From positions 90,407,478 through 90,471,477 of the forward strand of contig CM066738.1 of assembly GCA_033961575.1 (NCBI GenBank): 64,000 bases of DNA, written 5' to 3'. The notes under the pieces were generated by a model, which saw only the letters and a program-made list of their open reading frames with translations, searched no databases and was not told the DNA's origin. The position numbers were made by a program, and so were the translations under genes. Positions 32,761 to 43,778 of this stretch are shown here, one piece after another (the first letter of the stretch is position 1; each line of letters opens with the position of its first letter). The DNA comes from Aselliscus stoliczkanus. Lineage: Eukaryota > Chordata > Mammalia > Chiroptera > Hipposideridae.

Positions 32761-34719
32761 TTCATGTTGGTTGGTGGTAGTGCTACCTGAGTTGTATGGA
32801 CTGAATGGGGCTTAGAATTAGTGAGGAGGTGAGAGTCGGCCAATGCAGGCAGATTTTAAGCATGCAAAAAGAGACCAGATAAAAGGTGACCCTGGGAAGC
32901 ATATCCCTGGCTGCCTGACACTAAGAGAAACTATATCTGCTGCAGGAAGGAGTAATTGGGGAAAGCTTCTGGAAGCCAGGAGACCCACAGGGGCCTTAAT
33001 GGGGAAGAACTGAATCATTGGAGGAGTGGGGCAAGGGATTCCAGAAGGAGAGTAAGATCAAAGGTACCAGAAAAGCTAGAATAGCATCAGTCTGTCCCCT
33101 GTTGTAGTCTAATTGGAAAGGTTTTCTGGCTCTAATGACAGACAGACTTTAACATTCAAAGATGGAGAAGATGGTTGTTTAGTGTTTTGTGCAGCAGAAG
33201 GAGGCGGAGATGGGAAGGGGAGCTTAGAAGGAATACACTGCCAGGAGACAGTTCTCCATGACGCCGCTTGTCTTGCCAGCACTCACAGATTAGACAATGA
33301 ACCACAGGTTGAAAATTATTAGACAACTAGAACAAGGGCATGGGAATTTCCGTGGATTGGCGGAACTGAAAAGGCCCCCTCCCTAATCAGACCTTCCTAG
33401 CTTAGAACCATCCCATGGCCCTGTTGTACTTGCTCACTCTGAGCCTGGGGCTTGAGGGTTCCCTGAAAGCTGGTGTGTTGGCAGTAAGGATGGGAGAGGA
33501 AATGCCCGGGCTTAGCAGGTGGCCCCACTTCTGTCTGCACCCCTGGTTATTTCTATGACATTATCCACAGTTTCAGTCTGAGCTCATCCCCTTGCTTTGT
33601 CCATTTCCTCCTTTCCATCATGGCAGGGGCTTCTGGGGTAGATGGACAACCAGGCTCACAATTCATCTTCCTGAACAGGGGGTCCTGGGCTATCAGAGCC
33701 CTACATGGAGAGCTTTATTTCGTTTGTATCTCCCCCCTCCCTAACCTCTGCAGGAGCTAGGACCTAGGAAGACTGTAAATTGTATACATTATTTACTTTT
33801 TGATTAGGTGAATAAATAACTTGATTGAGATGTACCTCTTTGGAGGGCGATGCTGGCAGGCTTCCAGAAGTGGGAGGCAGCTGGCTCTGAGCACGGAGGA
33901 GGTGGCAACAAAGGCCCGAGAGACAGAGACATCATGGGCAGGCATGGGGTCCTGCTTAGCCCTATAGAGGACCGGCTAGAAACATTTAGGGAAAGTAATT
34001 TGCTCCTTCCCCATCCCTGGGAGGGAAGGTTTAGATTTGGGTTGCCTTTCCAAGCGCTGGGACATCTGTCCCGGCCTGCTGTCCCTCTGAGGGGCAAGCT
34101 TCAACTGGGAGGAATGGGCCCAGGCTCAGAGCAGCTGACAGTTGTGCTAGCCAAGTGAGCTGGTCCCTGGAAGTTCTCCACGCATGATAGGTATCATTTT
34201 TAAGTAAAGCCTTCAGACTCTGTAGAACATCTCCATATGTGCAGGGGATGGAGACGTTGGTGCATGGAAGACATTCACCGGCCTTCGACCCAGGCTCCTT
34301 TCTATTGCTTTCTAAATTTAAACTGTGAATCTAAGCTGGGATTGTCTGCCCTTCCCTAACCCAAGCGACATCACTGGCCATGTGCACTCCCAAAGTGGCC
34401 CTGTTCCACCCGAGGGCTATGGCAAGCTCTGGTTTTAACCAGCCATGATGCTCTGTAGCAAGGGGCAAAATGAAGTGGGGAGAAGTGACACGTGAGACTC
34501 TAAGTGGTTCAAATACAAGCCCCACCCCAAGTGCTAGACTCAAGATTCATTGCTGTGAAACAGGGGAGGTGACAGCCTGGAGTATAAATACTAAGATTTA
34601 AGGCAGCTAGAATAGGCTTCTTAGTGCAAAATCAGGTTTCCTTGCTGGTTACTAATCTACCACTAGAGAGCTATTCTTTAGAGTTAATTCATGGTGACTT
34701 CAGGAATCCCCGGTAAAAA
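32761..34719. other. Unique DNA
   Basis: Nearly 2 kb with no recognised gene. Frames of about 100 codons at 33804-34158 overlap on opposite strands and lack motifs. Confidence 0.45.
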
Positions 34720-34729
34720 CATTCTTAAG

Positions 34730-34823
34730 GGCTGGCCAAGTGGTGCGGTGGTTAAGAGCTGGCTTGGGAAGCCAGTGGCCCTGGTTTGGATCCCACATAT
34801 GAGGGCCAGTGACACTGCCCTCT

Positions 34824-34854
<31 letters not shown>

Positions 34855-34888
34855 GAAACAATAAAACAATAAAACAAACAAACAAAAA
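34730..34888 (+). mobile_element. tRNA-derived SINE with 9-bp TSD
   Basis: It begins GGCTGGCCAAGTGGTGCGGT, has A-box-like GTGGTGCGGTGG and B-box-like GGTTTGGATCC, then GAGGGCCAGTGACACTGCCC and an (AAAAC)n tail. ATTCTTAAG (34721-34729) and ATCCTTAAG (34889-34897) flank it with one mismatch. It belongs to the subfamily of 42912-43369 but stops soon after the tRNA-related head. Confidence 0.95.
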
Positions 34889-34989
34889 ATCCTTAAGATG
34901 GAAAATACATTGATCCAATTTCCATCATTAATGGCTTATTTGGTTAGAGAATAGTTGATGACTCCCCTTTAGATGAAGTCTGCAGGGCC

Positions 34990-35150
34990 TAAAACAATTT
35001 GCTACCATTTATGGAGCCCATTACGAGCCAAGGAGGACACTGGGTTCTTTATATGTATCATCTCATTTATTCCTCAGGATTTGAACCTAGGTTTGTGTGG
35101 TGACAGCCACTAAACCCTTTCCACTACACTAGCTACCTCTGTCTGAATGG
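34990..35150 (-). mobile_element. MIR SINE, internally deleted
   Basis: TATGTATCATCTCATTTATT CCTCAGGATTTGAACCTAGG then CCTTTCCACTACACTAGCTA joins the two ends of reverse-complement MIR. Confidence 0.75.
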
Positions 35151-35159
35151 GCTGTTGGG

Positions 35160-35565
35160 GAAATGAAACTGTTTGGAGAAAGGCCAGACCTGGAGAACCT
35201 CTGAGAGAGCGTCTCCGAGTTTCCAGGCACCTAGGGTGGAAGTGAGGGTAATGCAAACCACTAATGGCCCAGATTTGGCTCTGGTCAGCCTGCAGTCCAC
35301 GTCCTGCACTGTGACCCCATACCTGGGCAGGTCATCTCTAGGCTTTGGGTATCACTTAGTACCAGTCAGCATGCTGGCTTCCAAGGAGACCCCTTGGAGT
35401 TCCAGCCAGATTCTGAGCCACAGATGAGTGCATCAGGATGAGGAAGATGTCCAAGGGACTGGAGAACCTGACTCCAAGTTGAAGCATGCAGGGACTGCAT
35501 TGCCATCTCCATGCTCACTCCTTATTCCTGCCAGGGGAGTTCCATGCTGGCTTCCATGTTGGAGA
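35160..35565. other. Unique DNA
   Basis: Overlapping frames of 74-88 codons on both strands without motif. Confidence 0.4.
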
Positions 35566-35569
35566 AGAC

Positions 35570-35890
35570 CTCTCAGCCATATGATTCTACCCACCCTTGA
35601 CCCTGACCTCCAGTGTCTCCATGGGCTCCCACTACTCTTTACAACCACTGGCTCCAATAATCTTGTCCATGGTAAATCACTTCCTACGCTTTGAGGTTCA
35701 GCTCAAAGATGGCCTTCTTGATGATGCATAATGCGACATCTCACTCTTCTAAGTTGCCCTAGCACAGGAGTTTTGCAGACTGTTGTGTATACTTGTCATA
35801 TCCTCTAGACAAGAGGTCTCTTGAAGGCTGTGTCTGTTACTTCCCTAGCATCTACCACAGTGTCTGGCATAGAAGAGCTCTTGCGGGAAA
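35570..35890 (+). mobile_element. L2 LINE 3' end
   Basis: TTTGAGGTTCAGCTCAAAGA TGGCCTTCTTGATGATGC, then AAGAGGTCTCTTGAAGGCTG and CTAGCATCTACCACAGTGTC, match the last 300 bp of L2 in order. Confidence 0.85.
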
Positions 35891-35974
35891 ATCTCCAATC
35901 TCTCCTCCACCTCCCAACCATGGTTGCTTATGCATTCTCTGTACTGGCCACATGAAACCACTCGCATACATACA

Positions 35975-36140
35975 TCACATGATGGGGACTGTCTGTTTAT
36001 TTGTGGGCACCACCCATAGTACATGGCACCAGAAGAACAGGGCCCATGACCATCTTGTCCATCGGCCAATCACTAATGCCTGGGTCACATCTGACATCTA
36101 GGAGGTACTCCATGCATTTATGTTGAATAAATGAGTGAGT
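35975..36140 (+). mobile_element. Second L2 LINE 3' end
   Basis: CCATAGTACATGGCACC and GACATCTAGGAGGTACTCCA TGCATTTATGTTGAATAAATGAGTG are another L2-like terminus about 100 bp after the first. Confidence 0.6.
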
Positions 36141-36144
36141 CCAT

Positions 36145-36505
36145 CTGTGCTTCTGAAGAACAATTTGGTTATAGATTCTTCCCAGGGCAGAAGCCTTATC
36201 CCAGTAAACATCTTGTTGTCTCAGTCCATGCCCCTGGGAGCCACACTCATCTGCAACTGCTCACAGTCCCAACATCATCAAACTGTGCTTAAGTTCAGTC
36301 ACTGTGCTAGGGACAGTACTTGTAGATTCATGGCCTCAGGAGAATATATAACTTTTCTTCAGTAGCTCTGGGGCTTTTTTCCCCTTTGCTCTAGTATAAA
36401 CAGAACATCAGCAACTAATGGGCTTTTTCCAATTACGCACAAGGAAAGAAAGGGGAACATACTTTATCCTGTGGTTGGTTCGCTACTCTGCGAAACTGGG
36501 AAATC
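36145..36505. other. Unique DNA
   Basis: Nothing recognised. Confidence 0.4.
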
Positions 36506-36509
36506 TGTG

Positions 36510-36640
36510 GGTGATGTCTTGGAAAAAGCTTTCTTCCCAAGAGTTAGGAGACCAAGCTCTGCTCTTACATTGCTCTGAGACCTTGGGCAAATTCATCCAA
36601 ATGATCTAGTTTCCTAGTTTCAAGTGTTGATATCTATGCA
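36510..36640 (+). mobile_element. MIR SINE fragment
   Basis: CATTGCTCTGAGACCTTGGG CAAATTCATCC then TCTAGTTTCCTAGTTTC follows the MIR core. Confidence 0.65.
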
Positions 36641-37320
36641 CTACCCCTTTTTTCTAGTCTATTTTTTTCTAGACAACTTTTCTAGTCTGTTTAATAATTG
36701 TTGCAAAACTGTTAAAAACTGCTTCCATAAGTACAGCCTTTTATGTAGAAAACATATTTAAGTGCTCTACAGCTTATATCTTGGACCTGTGAGGTAAGTA
36801 GGATAGTGAAATCATTCTTAATAGGAGTTTGGACTAGATTTCAAACATTCAGGATCGCTTTCAGTTTCTGAGAGGTTTGTGTCAAAAAACGTATGACCTT
36901 TGATCCTTATGCAGGTTGGAATCTCTTCCCCAAGATGGGGCCATGTACCTCAATCACATGAGTCACAGAACACAAACTCATTCACATGGAAGGGCTAAAA
37001 AAAAAAAAGTGGTTTATTCTCCAAAGACATGACTCTGTGGTGCAGAAATTTCCCACAGTCATGATGGTCTGTGGTTTTTGGCAGGATTGTCTTCCTTCTT
37101 CCCTGTCAATCACAGACTAGGGATGCTGATCTCTTGCAGTGCATCAAACTGCCCTTGACTGTGGTCCAGTGACCCTGGGATTGGACCTTTTGAGCCTGGT
37201 AGGAACCATAGAAGGGATTAGGGCTGAGATGTTCTGGGCTTTCAGTTGAGTTCAGTTAAGGACCCAGCTCAAGTATTTTCATCAATTGCCATCATAAGGT
37301 AAGAAAGGGAGACTGGTTTG
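36641..37320. other. Unclassified DNA
   Basis: GGTTTATTCTCCAAAGACAT after an A-tract at 36998-37009 looks a little like the reversed polyadenylation end of an LTR, but no ends could be set. Confidence 0.3.
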
Positions 37321-37324
37321 TTAG

Positions 37325-37405
37325 ACTCTTTTTGAAATATAAGGCTTAGAGAAGTGAGATGGCTTGCCCAAAATTCAGGGTTCAGGACACATGGCTACAC
37401 CCTCC
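37325..37405 (-). mobile_element. MIR SINE fragment
   Basis: AAGGCTTAGAGAAGTGAGAT GGCTTGCCCAAAATTCAGGG is the reverse-complement MIR core. Confidence 0.65.
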
Positions 37406-37564
37406 ACTCACTGTCAGGAGAGAAAGCTGCCTTCTCATCTAAAAGTATCTTGTGAACTTTGATTCAAAAGCATGTGCATGAATTCTGCATCACCAGTGTT
37501 CGTGGGCTTGAACTGAGGGGAAACCATGTGATTTTTTTTATACGGAAATAATACTGGTCAGGAA

Positions 37565-37660
37565 GATAGTGAACCAGGGTTCTCACTGCAGGCCTAGTTA
37601 GAAAATTGTTTCCATGTTCTGGGCCTCAGTTTCCTCATCCTTATATAAAAGAATTAGTTC
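37565..37660 (+). mobile_element. MIR SINE fragment
   Basis: TTCTGGGCCTCAGTTTCCTC ATCCTTATATAAAAG is the MIR core. Confidence 0.65.
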
Positions 37661-37664
37661 AGAG

Positions 37665-39395
37665 AAGTACTGCTTGCCATTTAGTTTGAAGACCGGCGGC
37701 ATCCAACTCATCTGGTTTTGTGTCCATAAAGGCAGATCCCCAAGCTCCTCCTAAGATGTGTGGGCTTGGGATTTTAAGGAGTGGGCATGGAAATCAGCAC
37801 TTGAAACCAGCTCACCAGAGAGGCTTGTGAAGCATATTAAGGCTCAGCTGTCCTAGGACCAGATGACCTCTGAGCTTCCATCCAGAGATACCATCTTAGG
37901 ATTTTACAAATAATAACTACTGCAAGATCCACAAGGAACAGTAGCTGGGAACGGAACTGCATTTTGAGGCTCCTAAGATTTCGTTCCCCACCCATGTGTG
38001 CCAGTTCTATGTGGACGCCACGTGGATGCATTTAGAAAAGCTAGTACATTCAAGGGATGTGGGGGCGCTGTAGTCTCAGACTCATCCTGAGGTTCCCTCT
38101 AGGCTGATCTGGAGCATGAAACCCTTAATGGTGGAGTGAGAGGAGAAGAAAGCCTGTTTTGAGGGAAAGAGAGAGCTCCTACAAACAGCAGTCCTGGAAT
38201 TATCCTCCAGCCCAAGCACTATTATAAAGAAAAGCTGACACAGCAGAGTCCAGGGGAAGCTGAGTGTCTGCAAAGCACTAATCACTGAGGCAAGCAGGCT
38301 AAATGCAAAGAGAACATTCTCACAAACAGCACCTGTACATCAGCTGTCTGCTATGTTTAGAGCCATTGCAAAAAGCAGAGGGACATTTGGAGAGATTCCC
38401 AAAGGGCACCAGGCAGAAAGAAGGTGGAAAGGCTCTGGCTTATTCTCCCTGGCTGATAGTGTGCTATCAATTGAGTCATTGAAAACCTGGCCAGGCTGAC
38501 TTTTTCTTTTGTTTTGTTTGTTTTGTTTTGTGGGTGAGGATGAGGTGGGGATATGGTGGTGAAGGAACAAGATAGAATAAGCAGCATCTTTCTGATCCAT
38601 TGGTGATGTTTATGATGGCAGAACACATATTTAAAAGTTTAGATGATTTTGATTCCAGAAAAGAGAAGAAAACTCTGTTTGTTCTTCGGGGCTTATTCTG
38701 GAGCAGCTCAGAGTAGGAATAAATGGCAAATACTTCGATTGCATTCATTTTTATCCAGCTACAAAAATGGCCTCTTTGTTGAGATTGTCACACCTTGCAT
38801 TTATGACAGAATAAGTTATATAATTTAGTGCTGGACATATATTGGTTAGAGATGATGGCAATTTGGAGAGACTATCAACTCAACACATCAACTCTTATTT
38901 CCAAATAAGAAATAATCGTGAACACTAATTGAGGGCTTAAAGAAACATTTTCAAGGGCAGGCCCATTGGCAATTGGCTAAAGACATCAACTCTACTCAGA
39001 AAGGTAGAATGGGACTTCTGTAACATGTTCTGACATGGAATTTCCCACCAAGCAAACATAATCGATCTGATAAATGTTACGCATTTGTTTGACCTTTTCA
39101 GGTAGATTCATTACACTTCAGGTCAGAAAATGCTATTTTCTGATCTACCTCCTTCTCCTCTCCTACTTGCAATTAGCCTCTTTCTTTTTCAGCCTCTCAA
39201 GGAATATTGGGTTGAAGTATAATAAGATGCCTGGTCCAGTCCTCTCCTGTTATGAATGAGCAAAGGAGTCTTCCTCTAGTCTACTTTGCAAACTCACACA
39301 GCTATTTGTTTGCACAGTTGGCTTGGTACCCTGGTTTCCTGGCTCCTAGCCTTGTGCTTTTTCTATTATATTTAAAAAAAAACAAAAAAAAAAAC
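37665..39395. other. Unique DNA
   Basis: No gene recognised. A (GTTTT)n-like tract lies near 38510-38530. Confidence 0.4.
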
Positions 39396-39399
39396 CTGA

Positions 39400-39490
39400 G
39401 ACTCCTAGAGTTGGAAGGACATGAAAAGTCATCCAGCATAACCAGTTATCCTCAATGCATGAATAGATAAACTGGAGATCACACAGACTT
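39400..39490. mobile_element. L3/CR1-like LINE relic
   Basis: TCCTAGAGTTGGAAGGACAT GAAAAGTCATCCAGCATAACC matches the L3/CR1 word 'cctagagttggaagggacct...gtcatctagtccaac'. Confidence 0.6.
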
Positions 39491-40030
39491 TTTTCTAATA
39501 ATTGGTTTGAAACACAAAATTGGACAACAGAGATGAATGCCAAGTTGAGACAATTTTCTTTTGGTCCTGCTTAATATAAATACAAAACAAACAAATAAAA
39601 ATACCACCTGGCTGCATCTGAATGCATAGTGGCCTTGAGGTGTGTAATTCAGAACTTGTGGACCTCACAAGACTATTTTTATAGGGTAAGCAAATTGTGA
39701 TGGGATCCAAGCTGTGATTTTACTGCATGAATGCAATATATGTCCCTTAATACATTCTAACTAATGCAAAAACTTTGAGACTGTTGGAACAAGAACCTCA
39801 GTGAACCGATTATTAACAGAACTGCAAAATTACAAATTTTGCTATTTTCTAATGTCCATTCAACTTCCCAAGGATCTCCCTAGTTCTTGGGTCAGACTTC
39901 TCCCTAGAAGCCATCCTTTGTGTTAAATGCCATCCTTTAGAGTCTTGCTTAGCCAGCTGCCATATCCCCCCTTAAAGTATTTGTCCATCAGGCAGTAATA
40001 ACTTTGGGAAGGGCAAAGGGAAGAGGAGAG
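39491..40030. other. Unique DNA
   Basis: Nothing recognised. Confidence 0.4.
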
Positions 40031-40390
40031 ATGACTTAGTCCATGTGGTCTGCTACAACAAAATACCACTGACTGGATGGCTCATAAATAACAGAAGTTT
40101 ATTTCTCAGTTCTGGAGGCTGGGAAGCCCAAGATCAAGGCACTGGCAGATTCTATGTCTGGTGAGAGCCTACTTCCTAGTTCATCAATGGCTGTCTTTTC
40201 GCTGTGGCCTCACACAGCAGGAGGAGATCTCCCAGGTGTCTTTTATAAGGGCAGTAATCCCATTCATGAAGGCTCTGCCCTGAAGACCCAATCATCTTCC
40301 AAAGACTTCATTTCCTAATACCATCACATTGGAGAGTAAGTTTCAATATATGAGTTTTGGAGAGACATAAATAGTCTGTCTAGAGCTAAC
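40031..40390 (-). mobile_element. MLT1/MST-type MaLR LTR
   Basis: AAATACCACTGACTGGATGG, TTCTGGAGGCTGGGAAGCCC, TTTTATAAGGGCAGTAATCC and AATACCATCACATTGG run through a near-complete ERVL-MaLR LTR in reverse. No internal region is attached. Confidence 0.92.
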
Positions 40391-40977
40391 AGGAAATGGA
40401 TGTTTAAGAAGTATAAATTCCTAAATCTAACCATATTTTTCTCTCCTCCTTCTGATTGTGTTTGCTTCCATTATGCCTCTTTCAAGTTCTTTTGTGTATT
40501 AGATTGAACTCTAGAAAATGGTCATTTTTGTAGATCAAAAACAGCCAGATCTCAGCAATTTAATGTGATTCAGCCTAATGTCATTGAATCCCTGTGTTCT
40601 GGCGAATGAGGATGCCCCCATAGCATCCAGCTACTACTCCCTTCTTCAGAGCAATGTTGTTATGCAGCCACCGAAGTAAATTAAGGTCCTCATCTCAAAT
40701 GATTTATTTGTCAAGTCTGGTTCCACACACCGGTATTCAGCCTGACCTCCCTCTCCACCTTCCATCCCTAAAACACATTGTGGTTCTTGGGCTTTTGTAC
40801 TAATAGACATTGGAAAGTAGCAGGTTTTTCTTTTCATTTTCATTGTTGTTCTCAGGGATATCTGTTGAACTACACTTAGCACTCTGTGTAAAATGCATTC
40901 TCCGGAGATTTCAAGTTTAATGGCAATGGGGATGATGGCAAAAGAGAAAATATGAAAGATACATTGTAATTTGAAAG
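40391..40977. other. Unique DNA
   Basis: No gene or repeat recognised. Confidence 0.4.
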
Positions 40978-40994
40978 AATAAAAAAGCAGTGTG

Positions 40995-41141
40995 AGGGCC
41001 AGCTGAGAGGCTCAGATGGTTAAGAGCTCGCTCAAGAGTGCGAGCTGAGCTCTGAGCAACAGGAGTTTGATGCCCAGCCTGAGCTGAGCTGCTACTGAGC
41101 TGCCAACAGGTGGCAGGAAGGCTCAGCTAAAAAAAATAAAA
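40995..41141 (+). mobile_element. tRNA-derived SINE with perfect 17-bp TSD
   Basis: AATAAAAAAGCAGTGTG occurs identically at 40978-40994 and 41142-41158. The body starts GGGCCAGCTGAGAGGCTCAG and contains GAGCTCTGAGCAACAGGAG and GGTGGCAGGAAGGCTCAG, the same subfamily as 11610-11762. The perfect TSD suggests a fairly recent insertion. Confidence 0.97.
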
Positions 41142-41214
41142 AATAAAAAAGCAGTGTGCTTACTGGATGGAGGTAGTGGGGTGTGTGCCCACCACTCAAA
41201 TTGAAGGAAGTTCT

Positions 41215-41300
41215 GCCAAGGTAGGCATTGATCCTTCCTTATCATATATCACTAGGAACATAACAGCTGTTCAACAAATATCCATCAAATCAAAATGATT
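41215..41300 (+). mobile_element. Possible L2 LINE 3' end
   Basis: AGGAACATAACAGCTGTTCA ACAAATATCCATC is like the L2 terminus; short and uncertain. Confidence 0.4.
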
Positions 41301-42039
41301 TTTTAGGCTTCTCAGTGGTGAAACCAATAATGGTGAATGTAGGTGTGCCTTCTCTGGACATTTTTCAAACCACACCATGGAGGTAGCCACTGATTTCCTA
41401 TACTCGCAGAGCTGGGTTTGACCCAAGTTTTTTTTTCCATCTTTTTATTCCTCTCTGCACCCAAGCAGTCTCCAGCATTTTTTTTTAAACAAGATTGACA
41501 CCTCTAAGTCCTCCTTTATTCCTCCCCCAAGGAATCAAAACGCAAAGAAAATAAGAAGTCAAGAAAGTTAAAATAAGCAGCCAACAAAAAGAAAGAAAAT
41601 TCTAAAAGGAAAGGAAAGGAAAAGAAGTCAGGAAAGTTGGAGCCTTTTGAACTCCATCCTGGCCTCACCCCATCACATTAGACTCTCTCAGCTTTTGCAG
41701 GACGTGGCCCAGCATCACCCCCCCACCTTCCCCACCCCAAGCTGTTACTCGATTCCAAGGAACTCCAGCAAGTCTTGGAACAAAGACTGGCAGCAAATGA
41801 AATTCCCTGTCTGGACTGAGAATAGAATGCAATTAGCCAGGGAAGGTTGTGAAATTTGTTTTTAAACACTACGAATATTTTATCTCCTGACCCTCACCTC
41901 CATGACATTCCCCTTCCAGACACCCCCCTCCCCCCACTGAAACCCCTTCACGAGGGGTCTTTGCAAAGTAATGCATGACCTTTAGATTGAGACATTCTCT
42001 GTTGCAATACGGTGGAATATGTTTCAACACGGTAACTTG
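41301..42039. other. Unique DNA with A/G-rich patch
   Basis: An (AAAGG)n-like patch lies at 41605-41625. Short frames lack motifs. Confidence 0.4.
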
Positions 42040-42295
42040 AGATCTATTTACTAAACTGTTTGGCACATTCAGCATGTCCTGGGGGAATTGCTGGCGGGGA
42101 CCTGCCGTGCGTTTTTCACTCTTCTCTGATGCATTACCAGACATAAGGTCATCCCGGTATAGCAGAGATGGGTGCTGCACAGGGCTCATTACCTCGCAGC
42201 AAGCCAGCCAGATGAGGCTGTGGGATGTTTTCTCTTCATCATTCAAGCTTGAAAGGAAACTGTCAGCCTCCGCTTGCTCTTAAAACAATGAAAAT
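42040..42295. other. CpG-retaining unique block, possible conserved element
   Basis: About ten CpGs in 250 bp, more than neighbours, in repeat-free sequence (e.g. CTGGCGGGGACCTGCCGTGC near 42090). The 125-codon minus frame across it has no motif. Conservation is untested. Confidence 0.3.
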
Positions 42296-42902
42296 TTAGG
42301 TGACAGCACTCTCATTAGCTCAACGGAGATGAAGGTTTCTAGGCAAAGACTATCCTCCTTTGTAACATACTAACCAACTCTACCTCAAGATCATTCTAGA
42401 AGCCAAAGTATGGGGATGTGAATCAGCTTCTGGGGACAGGGTGATGACAATAAAATGACATACACACTTCTTCTGTAAGACCAGCAAATTTCAGAATACA
42501 CAGCTTCTGAATTGGGAAAAATGGGTAGATTTAGATAGACCCAAGCTTTCCATGGCTCACCTTTGCTGGAAAATGGGCACATGTCTGGGACTGTCCTCTT
42601 GACTTGCATACATTCATATTACCAGAAAACAAGCAAGGATATTATTACACTGGTAAATACTCTCCCAAGGAGAAATGCAAGCAAAAGTACCAAATGCGGA
42701 TCTTATTCCCTAGACTTATTGCAGAATTTCTAATCTAAGAGAGTTTGGTTAATATTTGATGAACCATTTGGGTAATGCACAGAATTATGGGAACCCTAAT
42801 AATTGCCGACACGTGTATGGCACCATGTTCTAGAACATCCGCATCATTTTTTTCTTATTTTATCCTTATAACAGCCATGTTTAATGGTCTTAGTAGATAT
42901 TC
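42296..42902. other. Unique DNA
   Basis: Nothing recognised. Confidence 0.4.
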
Positions 42903-42911
42903 AGTCTTTAT

Positions 42912-43369
42912 TTTTTTTTTTTTTTTTTTTTTTTAAAGATTTTATTGGGGAATTGGCGGAGGGGAACAGCGTTGGGGAATCGGGGAAGGGGAACAGACAA
43001 GTTGCTGTCTTTTTGTTCTTCAGTTTTTAGTTGCGGAGGATGTTGCTTCACTGTTGGTATCATCATTGCGCTCTTCCCGGATGAGGCAGATCGGTCGCCG
43101 GCCTCTGGATGTCGCTCACCGCGGCTATTGGCAGCCCACGCTGGCTGCCAGCCGCTCACGCTGGCTGTGGGCCACTCACTGCAGCCTATGGCAGCCCACT
43201 GCAGCAGGGGCTGCAGCCCACACCATCACCGGGGCTCGCACAGCCCAGCTCCAGGTGGAGCTGTTGTTAGCTGTAGAGGGCAGTGTCCCTGGCCCTCATG
43301 TGGGATCCGAACCGGGGCCGCTGGCATCCCAAAACCAGCGCTCAACCAATGCGCCACTCGGCCGGCCCC
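42912..43369 (-). mobile_element. Long composite tRNA-derived SINE with TSD
   Basis: About 458 bp. On the minus strand it starts GGGGCCGGCCGAGTGGCGCA, with A-box GTGGCGCATTGG and B-box GGTTCGGATCC, then GAGGGCCAGGGACACTGCCC as in 34730-34888. A GC-rich core follows, with repeated GGCTGCCA / CAGCGTG words, and the end has CTGTTCCCCTTCCCC, CCAATAAAATCTTT and a long A tail. AGTCTTTATT at 42903-42912 and 43371-43380 is the target duplication (the T run is shared with the tail). Frames through it (168 and 117 codons) are SINE sequence. Confidence 0.95.
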
Positions 43370-43449
43370 AAGTCTTTATTTTTTTTATAAAATCTTGGGA
43401 ATATTAGAACTGAAAGTGATCTTAGCTATAATTTTGATCAGTAGGTGCT

Positions 43450-43655
43450 AACCAGGGATGTATACTGAATCATCAGGAAAATGGTTTTCAAAATCCATGT
43501 CTGTGTGTCACCCTTCCTGCTCCCCAAGTTCTTGTTACCCTAGTCCCCGCAACAAACACACACACATAGAGTCTGAATCAGTAGGTGGGGATGAGAGCCC
43601 AGACAATTAGTTTTTAGGACACTCTCCAAAGCACACTGGTTTACACCATTGTTCT
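43450..43655 (+). mobile_element. MER5-type hAT-Charlie element
   Basis: GCTAACCAGGGATGTATACT, TGAATCATCAGGAAAATGG, then GAGTCTGAATCAGTAGGTGG and ACTCTCCAAAGCACACTGGT follow the MER5 arrangement. Confidence 0.75.
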
Positions 43656-43778
43656 GGACCGGCCCCTCATTTGATCACTAGGAAAGCTAAGGATTAAAGC
43701 AGCGCCATGATTGACCCAGAGACACACAATGGCAAAGTCTGCATTCTATCCCAGACCGCCTGACACTTAGTTGGGTGG
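43656..43778 (-). mobile_element. MIR SINE fragment
   Basis: CATGATTGACCCAGAGACAC ACAATGGCAAAGTCTGCATTC is the reverse-complement MIR core, diverged. Confidence 0.5.

Noticed and set aside
34730..34810. tRNA gene-like A and B boxes
   Set aside because: They belong to a SINE head with target duplication and A tail; no intact cloverleaf or terminator.
42945..43451. 168-codon plus-strand frame
   Set aside because: It lies almost wholly in the GC-rich composite SINE, which has its own target duplication; the frame is open because of composition.
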